Part shown: in pieces, positions 1 through 4,940 of the stretch
Layout of the letters: every line of letters begins with the position of its first letter
Position numbering within the stretch: position 1 is the first letter of the stretch
Source of the DNA: Deltaproteobacteria bacterium
GTDB lineage: Bacteria > Desulfobacterota > Dissulfuribacteria > Dissulfuribacterales > QOAL01
Direction of reading: 5' to 3'
NCBI GenBank assembly: GCA_026996955.1
Contig: JALWJV010000021.1
Location: 1 to 8,004 of the forward strand
Length of the DNA stretch: 8,004 nt
Made by a program: the position numbers and the translations under genes
Notes under the pieces: model-generated
What the model was told of the DNA's origin: nothing
Seen by the model: only the letters and a program-made list of their open reading frames with translations
Database searches by the model: none

Positions 1-636
1 CTCCCACTCTTTGCCGTTACGCTTTATGCCATTAACGGTTTCGTCAAGCATCAGGGTCAGGTTTGCCGGGCCCTTGTCAAGGGCATTTGCAAGGACCATT
101 GCCATGTCCTGGTCAAGGGGCAGGGTAAGTACGCTTCCTGCCCACCTGGTGCCTGATGTGTACCGGGTGACAGAGCTTCCAAACACCAGTTTTATGTTTG
201 CTGTGGAGATGGGGATACTTCGAAGTCTGGGTTTTCTGATTCCCCTTCGCATGAGCAGTTTCCTTATGCTGATAACGGTATTTCTTTGGTGTTTGCGAAC
301 AATATTCAGGGTGAAGATGCCCTTTGCCCAGAATTTTTCCTCATCTCCTGTGCCTTTTCTCCCAGCGTAGTGATACAGGGACAGGTGGTAGTCAGGGGTA
401 CCATCTTCCTTAAGTGCAATTTCAGGGGCAGGAGGGAAGATGTACCACATTGCGCTGTCCCTGTTGTCCGGGCAGATGCGGGTGTGAACCGCATTCATGC
501 ACCTGTCGAGAACAGGTGCTGCCATGGATGGTGATTGGAGCATGAAAAGCGTTAGCACAAGGCAGCATATGAACGCTGCAGCCAGGCAGGCTGTATGCGT
601 CTTTTGTTTTGCCGGATAGCACTGTCCTGCTGGCAT
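1..636 (-). CDS. Exported protein of unknown function, 5' part of gene, runs off the left edge
   Basis: The minus strand is open with no stop from about 708 to base 1, giving 212 residues from the ATG at 636; the C-terminus is outside the window. I chose 636 because it gives a sensible signal peptide: a short basic segment, a hydrophobic core at about residues 17-33 and a likely cleavage site near SMAA/APV (37-42). An in-frame ATG at 708 overlaps the upstream gene by 11 bases but would put about 40 residues before the core; neither start has a strong Shine-Dalgarno. The exported part contains WYIFPP (64-69), then EDGTPDY, an Arg/Lys-rich stretch, and LPLDQDMAMVLANAL near residues 170-185. These match by eye the order of elements in the upstream 525-residue protein, so the two are probably divergent paralogues. 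I do not recognise the family and assign no function. It is the third gene of a compact leftward cassette of exported proteins. Confidence 0.72.
   Translation of the reverse strand, partial: MPAGQCYPAKQKTHTACLAAAFICCLVLTLFMLQSPSMAAPVLDRCMNAVHTRICPDNRDSAMWYIFPPAPEIALKEDGTPDYHLSLYHYAGRKGTGDEEKFWAKGIFTLNIVRKHQRNTVISIRKLLMRRGIRKPRLRSIPISTANIKLVFGSSVTRYTSGTRWAGSVLTLPLDQDMAMVLANALDKGPANLTLMLDETVNGIKRNGKEWE
499..519 (-). other. 8-bp perfect inverted repeat (possible mRNA hairpin)
   Basis: GCACCTGT at 499-506 and ACAGGTGC at 512-519 are exact complements separated by five bases (CGAGA). It lies inside the coding region and covers codons 40-46 counted from the ATG at 636, at the predicted signal-peptide/mature-protein boundary. 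There is no U-run, so it is not a Rho-independent terminator. Whether it folds or matters in the mRNA is inference. Confidence 0.4.
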
Positions 637-697
637 ATCTTCATGCCCCCAGGCAGTGCACTTCCATGCGGAGAAACAGAAGCGTGCGGAGCGCTCC

Positions 698-2275
698 CTA
701 ATTTTCATAGTATCCGCCGTCGTCGTAGTCTCCGTCATCATGGGGGCTATCCATGTTCTCTCCATTTTCGTATGCACCTGTTGATCCGGTACGGTTTTCT
801 GTCTCACCGAGTATGGGCTTGAGTTGATAGGTACCGATTGTGTTGCTGTGTTTGCCCTGCTGCCACTGTTCCTGCACAAACTCCCTGCCATCAGAGGATA
901 TTATCCTCAGCCTGTATGCAAACCGCGTGGAATCCATGCCGGATGGTATGTAGAGGTTCAGGGAGACAGGTTTCTGGTTGCCTGGAGTAATTTCAAGCTC
1001 CCTGGTCTCTTCATGATTGCCGTTAGCCGAGAAGTAACGGCTCTTTACCTCAATGATTATTTTGTAAAGGTCATACTGGTCAAACACATTGGGGATTACA
1101 TCAAAGGTGACTGTTTCCATTGGAGAGGTGCCGATTCCACCCCTGATTTTCTTTGTTATGTAATCGCGGCAGCTTTGACAGTCGCTTATAATTTCCGTAT
1201 CAAGCCATGCCATAATGACCCCGGAGCCGAAAAGTTTTTTCACAGTGGGAATGCGGAAGGATTTTGCGCCCTGGGGCTTTATAATTACCTGTTTTTTAAG
1301 GGATTTGCGTTCAAGGTGAATGCTGTTGCCACGGCTTTTAAATGCATTTACAGAGTTTATCCTTACAGGAAAAAGGGCAAGGTTTTTAATGCGTTCAACC
1401 TTCAGGCCGTTTTGCCACTGTTTGAGACCGCCGAGGATCTCTCCGGAGAATCGGTCAAAGGCAAGGACTATGGGAATTGATACAGGAAGATCCCCCAAAG
1501 GGACATTCAGATTTCCGCTTACGCCAGCAGAAGAAACCTGTGCAATCAATGCCTCTGCCTGGTCAGGTGTCAGGTTGAGCACAAGGTTGCACGATTGCCG
1601 AAGTGTTGACGGGGCAGTAAGGTGAAGCTGGCCTGCCTCAATGGAAAAGCCCGCGGTAAATGTTTCAAGGTCAGCCTGGGCGCCAAATGCAGGCAGTGCC
1701 TTTACCTCTGATGCAGGGTCCCAGTAGGATCGTAAAATTTTTTCAAGCACCTTTACGTCCCTGCTGTGATAAGGGGCTTTAAGCTCCATTGACACAAGCA
1801 CCGACTCCTTGTCTGCCCCCTGCATGCTGTTGTACTGCACCCTGAAGAGATAGCCGGATTCATCATAAACCAGTCTCAGCTCCTGCGGCAGGTAGTAAAA
1901 GAGTGTGGGGACTTCAATGTCCTGGAACAGGAGATGGGGATTCCAGCCTGCCACCTTTTCAAGGTCTGAGACCAGGGCTTCGTCATCCACCATGTCCACA
2001 AGGTCAAAGGCGCTCGAAGGATCAGGCCCTCCGGGTTTTACCTTTTTCTTCTTCTGTTTTTCCGGAAGCTTCAGGTTTGGGATTGTCTTTCGTATCCTGA
2101 GAAGGTTTGGATTAAGCCTCAGGGTGTGAACGCTGGGGGACGTACCCCCTGAGGCTGTGACTGGACTTGCTGCAAGGAGAGAAAGCAGTGGAATGCAAAG
2201 CAGCAGCCTGTAAAACAGTCTGAACAGATGAGTGAGTCTCATGGCCTGTTGCCCCCTGTGTTTTGTCTCCTGCAT
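698..2275 (-). CDS. Exported protein of unknown function, 525 residues, with acidic C-terminal tail
   Basis: The ATG at 2275 overlaps the stop of the upstream gene (TAATG), suggesting translational coupling. A second in-frame ATG at 2242 (residue 12) has AGGGGG nine bases upstream and gives a more typical signal peptide (MRLTHLFRLFYRLLLC...), so the true start may be 2242. Cleavage is likely after VTA (39-41). After a Lys-rich linker (73-80), a beta-rich region begins with FYYLPQELRL (126-135), then DESGYLF, and LTPDQAEALI (235-244) followed by GDLPVSIPI. Residues about 388-470 look like a second beta-sandwich with YRLRIISSDGREF. Between the two lies a CxxC pair (C366, C369). The tail (about 489-525) is acidic and rich in Gly, Asn and Tyr. 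I recognise no catalytic motif. The order of elements resembles the next gene, suggesting divergent paralogy. A surface or periplasmic partner of its neighbours is the best guess. Confidence 0.8.
   Translation of the reverse strand: MQETKHRGQQAMRLTHLFRLFYRLLLCIPLLSLLAASPVTASGGTSPSVHTLRLNPNLLRIRKTIPNLKLPEKQKKKKVKPGGPDPSSAFDLVDMVDDEALVSDLEKVAGWNPHLLFQDIEVPTLFYYLPQELRLVYDESGYLFRVQYNSMQGADKESVLVSMELKAPYHSRDVKVLEKILRSYWDPASEVKALPAFGAQADLETFTAGFSIEAGQLHLTAPSTLRQSCNLVLNLTPDQAEALIAQVSSAGVSGNLNVPLGDLPVSIPIVLAFDRFSGEILGGLKQWQNGLKVERIKNLALFPVRINSVNAFKSRGNSIHLERKSLKKQVIIKPQGAKSFRIPTVKKLFGSGVIMAWLDTEIISDCQSCRDYITKKIRGGIGTSPMETVTFDVIPNVFDQYDLYKIIIEVKSRYFSANGNHEETRELEITPGNQKPVSLNLYIPSGMDSTRFAYRLRIISSDGREFVQEQWQQGKHSNTIGTYQLKPILGETENRTGSTGAYENGENMDSPHDDGDYDDGGYYEN
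2115..2156 (-). other. 10-bp perfect inverted repeat with an internal competing G/C stem
   Basis: AGCCTCAGGG (2115-2124) and CCCTGAGGCT (2147-2156) are exact complements separated by 22 bases. Inside lies a second possible stem, GGGGG (2135-2139) with CCCCC (2145-2149), which shares three C residues with the outer stem, so the two cannot form fully together. It is within the coding sequence, about codons 40-54 from the ATG at 2275, immediately after the predicted signal-peptide cleavage site. No U-tract follows. An effect on translation or mRNA stability is inference. Confidence 0.4.
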
Positions 2276-3558
2276 TACTTTTGCTCAAGCCTTGGTTTTA
2301 TCCATACAGCCCAGTCCCTGGCACTGTTTCCGCCTGCATCAACCCGGAGAATCAGTTCCACTGACTTTCCAGCCCACCTTGATAGGTCAATATCAATGTG
2401 TCTTGTATCGGATGGATTTACACGCCTTGCAAAAACCCGGCGCATTTTATTGTCTTTAACGGAGTAAACATAAACCTTGAAGATTGCACCGTTTGAGCCT
2501 GTTGCCCCCTGGAGGAAGGATGCGGTTGCCAGGAAGTGTACCCTTGGTCCAAGGAGAAGGGCAGGGTAGCGGCCTTCAATCCAGCCGTTGTCGCTCCATG
2601 CCGGGTGTGTTTCAAGTATGTTCAGTGCTGTCATTCCCCTGTTGGTTACCCTTCCGCGGGCGATTCCCCTTGCAAAACCGCGGGAGTCATTTGGATTGCC
2701 CGGATAGGTAAGGGTGCCCCGGCTGCTGCGCCACCTGGCCTTTGATGCATTCTGAAAAAGATCGTAACTGGTTACCTGGCTCAGAACGGTATTTGTTGGT
2801 ACTTTAGGCTGCTGCACAGAAACTGGTGCCTGTGAGCCGGTGTTTCCAGTCTGGGCGGGTTTTACTGTTGAAGGCAAGAGAATGGTGCCCGGCCTTATTA
2901 CCGGAGTTGTTGTTGAAGGTGCATTTTCCTGGCCTGTGTCATCACCAAGTTCTATGGCCTCTCCGTCTTCTGCCCCTGCTTCCACACCGTAGGCATCCTC
3001 ACCCCATGTCTTTGGGAAATCGTAAACTAGCTCCCCGAAGTGGCGGTCCGGGTAGTCACTCCTTACAAGGTAAAGCCTGATCTGGTCTGAGGTCTCTGTT
3101 GCCGGGGCTGATGCATCCCATCCGGAGCCCGCTGTTCTGGTGATGGTAAGCCTTGCTATACCGCTTTTTCCCTGCACCTGTCCAAGGGTGCTGCTGAAGC
3201 CTGGAAGCACCATGCCGCCCCGAAGGACCTCGCCCTTGGCAGACACCCCGTCCTGCTGTTTTATGCCGCGATAGGTAACTTCAAGAACTATTGAATCAGG
3301 TGTCTGCTCTATCAGACGTACCTGTTCTATTTTTCCTTCATATTTTCCAAGCCAGCGGTCAAATTCATCCTGGAGCTTTTCGTTAAGGACCGCACCAACT
3401 GTATTTAAAAGATTATTAAAGAAAGTGTTTCCCTGGGAGTTTGCGGCGCTTCCCCCGTTGCCGGAGTTGTCAGCAGGCTGCTGCGCCACAGCAGGTATGC
3501 TTAAAAGAAGCGTAACAATAATAACAAGCAAATTGACAAAAAAGTTTCTCTTTCTCAT
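2275..3558 (-). CDS. Exported protein with C-terminal NPCBM-like (carbohydrate-binding-type) jelly-roll domain
   Basis: The ATG at 3558 has AAGGAG seven bases upstream and a good promoter further up. Residues 1-25 form a clear Sec signal peptide (MRKRNFF, hydrophobic core, AVA/QQ). A Gly/Asn/Ser-rich linker and an amphipathic stretch (about 45-75) precede a beta-rich domain (about 78-185: EQVRLIEQTPDSIVLEV, and SDQIRLYLVRSDYP). Residues about 190-260 are an acidic then Thr/Pro-rich linker. The C-terminal part (about 265-424) reads as a jelly-roll module: YDLFQNASKARWRSS, YPGNPNDSRGFA, LETHPAW, IEGRYPALLLGP, then IDLSRWAGKSVELILRVD and RDWAVWIKPRL. This pattern resembles NPCBM-like carbohydrate-binding domains. 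No glycosidase or other catalytic motif is visible, so a binding or structural role at the surface or in the periplasm is more likely than an enzyme. It is the first gene of the three-gene exported cassette and its stop is fused to the next start (TAATG). Confidence 0.82.
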   Translation of the reverse strand: MRKRNFFVNLLVIIVTLLLSIPAVAQQPADNSGNGGSAANSQGNTFFNNLLNTVGAVLNEKLQDEFDRWLGKYEGKIEQVRLIEQTPDSIVLEVTYRGIKQQDGVSAKGEVLRGGMVLPGFSSTLGQVQGKSGIARLTITRTAGSGWDASAPATETSDQIRLYLVRSDYPDRHFGELVYDFPKTWGEDAYGVEAGAEDGEAIELGDDTGQENAPSTTTPVIRPGTILLPSTVKPAQTGNTGSQAPVSVQQPKVPTNTVLSQVTSYDLFQNASKARWRSSRGTLTYPGNPNDSRGFARGIARGRVTNRGMTALNILETHPAWSDNGWIEGRYPALLLGPRVHFLATASFLQGATGSNGAIFKVYVYSVKDNKMRRVFARRVNPSDTRHIDIDLSRWAGKSVELILRVDAGGNSARDWAVWIKPRLEQK

Positions 3559-3565
3559 GTCAAGG

Positions 3566-3571
3566 CTCCTT
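3566..3571 (-). promoter_or_regulatory. Ribosome binding site for the 427-residue exported protein
   Basis: The minus strand reads AAGGAG, seven bases, then ATG at 3558. This is the strongest Shine-Dalgarno in the window and fixes the start of the first gene of the cassette. The two genes downstream have no comparably good site and may depend on coupling. Confidence 0.75.
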
Positions 3572-3613
3572 GGATATGGTGTATTGAAATTATTACAATG
3601 TAATCATTAAAAT

Positions 3614-3642
3614 ATGTTATGTCCTGATGTTGACAGTGTCAA
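3614..3642 (-). promoter_or_regulatory. Predicted sigma-70-type promoter for the exported-protein cassette
   Basis: On the minus strand a consensus -35 box TTGACA (3642-3637) is followed by exactly 17 bases and a -10 box TAACAT (3619-3614; four of six consensus positions). Transcription would start near 3607, leaving a leader of about 50 AT-rich bases before the ATG at 3558. The -35 box lies inside a perfect palindrome, suggesting regulation. This is pattern matching and no start site has been mapped. Confidence 0.55.
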
Positions 3643-3643
3643 C
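3629..3643. promoter_or_regulatory. 15-base perfect palindrome overlapping the -35 box, candidate operator
   Basis: GTTGACAGTGTCAAC is a perfect inverted repeat of seven bases around a central G at 3636. It contains the whole predicted -35 hexamer, so a dimeric DNA-binding protein here would compete with RNA polymerase. The regulator is unknown. Part of the symmetry is a TTGACA box facing its own complement, so chance is possible. Confidence 0.4.
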
Positions 3644-3653
3644 TTGTGGAGCA

Positions 3654-3666
3654 GGCAGAATCTGCC
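3654..3666. promoter_or_regulatory. 13-base perfect palindrome upstream of the promoter
   Basis: GGCAGAATCTGCC is a six-base inverted repeat around a central A at 3660, centred 24 bases upstream of the other palindrome. The bases differ from the first site, so it is not a second copy of the same operator. Read as RNA it could form only a four-base stem with a five-base loop and no U-tract follows, so it is not a convincing terminator. Confidence 0.25.
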
Positions 3667-3786
3667 ACCTTGCAGGGGGCTTAAAGTGTATGGAGGGAGA
3701 TGCTGCAAAATTTATGCGGGATGCTTTTTTGACCTGTATTGAGCGCTTCGATCTATCTTCTTCAAATTGCCTTAAAAGGACAGTTT

Positions 3787-4161
3787 TCAAGATGTTGAAA
3801 CACTCAATCTGGGTTTGACAGAAAAATCCATATAACACCTGCCTGCAGATCCTGTCTCAGGGTCTGATGCAGCTATTTCAGCCCTGTACTTGCCAAATGA
3901 GTTTACAGGAAATGATCCCTCAAACTCACTTGCCCGCCCGCTGTATTGAAGGATAATTTCATGGGATTTGCCATTCTTACTCACCTCTTCCAGGTGTGCA
4001 TTGACCCTGAACCGTGAGGCATCCCACCTGCCACCGGCACAGGTTGGACAGCCGCATCCAAGCGTTATCTGCACGGAAAGAGTCAACTCTGAGCCTTTTT
4101 CAAGGAAAACCGTTTCTCCTGAAAGCGGGGAGAGCGGCTGTATAATCAGGCGCTGACTCAT
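3787..4161 (-). CDS. Small Ig-like-fold protein with CxCxxC cysteine cluster, unknown function
   Basis: A 124-residue protein starting at an ATG that shares ATGA with the stop of the PilZ gene; AGGGG lies five bases upstream. There is no signal peptide or membrane segment, so it should be cytoplasmic unless exported with a partner. The alternating hydrophobic pattern (LTLSVQITL, FRVNAHLEEV, EIILQYSG, YRAEIAASDPETG, CYMDFSV) suggests a single Ig-like beta-sandwich. The notable part is GCGCPTCAGGRWDASRF (35-51), giving C36, C38 and C41, with a fourth cysteine at C109 near the last strand. Four cysteines in a small cytoplasmic protein could bind a metal or be redox active, which is inference. 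I do not recognise a named family. It ends the polA-PilZ unit; the promoter region of the next operon begins right after it. Confidence 0.75.
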   Translation of the reverse strand: MSQRLIIQPLSPLSGETVFLEKGSELTLSVQITLGCGCPTCAGGRWDASRFRVNAHLEEVSKNGKSHEIILQYSGRASEFEGSFPVNSFGKYRAEIAASDPETGSAGRCYMDFSVKPRLSVSTS

Positions 4162-4940
4162 TCTACCCCTGATTTCATAATGGCAAGTTCCCTGTGCCGG
4201 ATGTAGTTAAAGAGATTCTCTTCCTCCTTGCGGCTTAGATGAAACTTTATACCCATTACAGGTACAGTCCTGTCACCTAACATGGTTTCAGCTACCCTGA
4301 TGACCTCTGCCTTTTCGATTTCCATAACCGGCCAAACCTTCTTTGCATCAATTTTCAGGTTAAGCTCCACAGGGCCCACCATGGTGTGGGCTCCGGGCAT
4401 GATAACCCCTGGCATTGGCAGGGGGTGAACTGCCATTCCGCCTGCGCTTATGTCCCTTATGGTTGCAGTAAGAAACTTGGAGCGCCTGCGCCTGGTGGTC
4501 TTTGATGCAGACCGCTTTTTGAGCATTATCTTTGCCTCGGAACCTGTGGGAACCTCAACCCTGAAGTACTGGCGTTTTTCTGTAATTGTGAACAGATCGG
4601 GAAAGGAGAAGAATATTGAGCCACCTGCAACACGATTCACCCTGACCCTTAATGAGTGCCAGGGCTCTCCGGGTATTCTGTACTGTAACAGCACTGTGTC
4701 GTGTTTGCCCGGCCAGTCAGGAGGAAGCTCCAACTCAATTTCACCTTTATTAAGCGAGAGTATCAGGGTGTTGGCAGATTTGTATCCAGGGTGCCGGATC
4801 TCAAGCCATACACGCTGCTTGTATATTCTCTTTATCTCATCGGCTATAAGTTCCCTGTTTGAGGTATATTTGAGTTCTTCCCCGTAAAATGCCCAGCCCT
4901 TGTCTGAAAGGGCGTTACGATTTATTTCCAGTCCAATCAT
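4158..4940 (-). CDS. PilZ-domain c-di-GMP-binding protein, YcgR-like
   Basis: A 260-residue cytoplasmic protein. The PilZ signature is intact: RQYFR (R123 to R127) with the second conserved motif DISAGG (163-168), about 36 residues later, and a closing VMGIKFH (228-234). These arginines and the D/NxSxxG motif bind cyclic di-GMP in characterised PilZ proteins. The preceding region (about 40-118, ELELPPDWPGKHDTVLLQYR and PWHSLRVRVNRVAGGSIFFSFP) matches the split-barrel YcgR N-terminal type. Between the motifs is a basic stretch, KKRSASKTTRRRRSK (141-155), longer than usual, which may be an exposed loop. YcgR proteins act on the flagellar motor, but others control polysaccharide export or other targets, so the output here is unknown. 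The ATG is fused to the polA stop (ATGA) and its own stop is fused to the next gene, so it is probably translated in step with polA. Confidence 0.9.
   Translation of the reverse strand: MIGLEINRNALSDKGWAFYGEELKYTSNRELIADEIKRIYKQRVWLEIRHPGYKSANTLILSLNKGEIELELPPDWPGKHDTVLLQYRIPGEPWHSLRVRVNRVAGGSIFFSFPDLFTITEKRQYFRVEVPTGSEAKIMLKKRSASKTTRRRRSKFLTATIRDISAGGMAVHPLPMPGVIMPGAHTMVGPVELNLKIDAKKVWPVMEIEKAEVIRVAETMLGDRTVPVMGIKFHLSRKEEENLFNYIRHRELAIMKSGVE

Noticed and set aside
824..1480. A 218-residue open frame on the plus strand
   Set aside because: It lies wholly within the antisense of the 525-residue gene, has no recognisable domain or Shine-Dalgarno, and the minus-strand frame has a signal peptide and coherent domains.
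3654..3666. Possible terminator after the Cys-cluster gene
   Set aside because: The stem is at most four pairs once a loop is allowed and no U-tract follows on the minus strand.
3617..3838. A 73-residue minus-strand open frame between the Cys-cluster gene and the cassette
   Set aside because: It overlaps the end of the Cys-cluster gene in another frame and runs through the promoter and both palindromes; no ribosome binding site or domain is visible.
4374..4391. GCCCAC/GTGGGC inverted repeat in the PilZ gene
   Set aside because: Only six pairs around a six-base loop within coding sequence; expected by chance in a window of this size.
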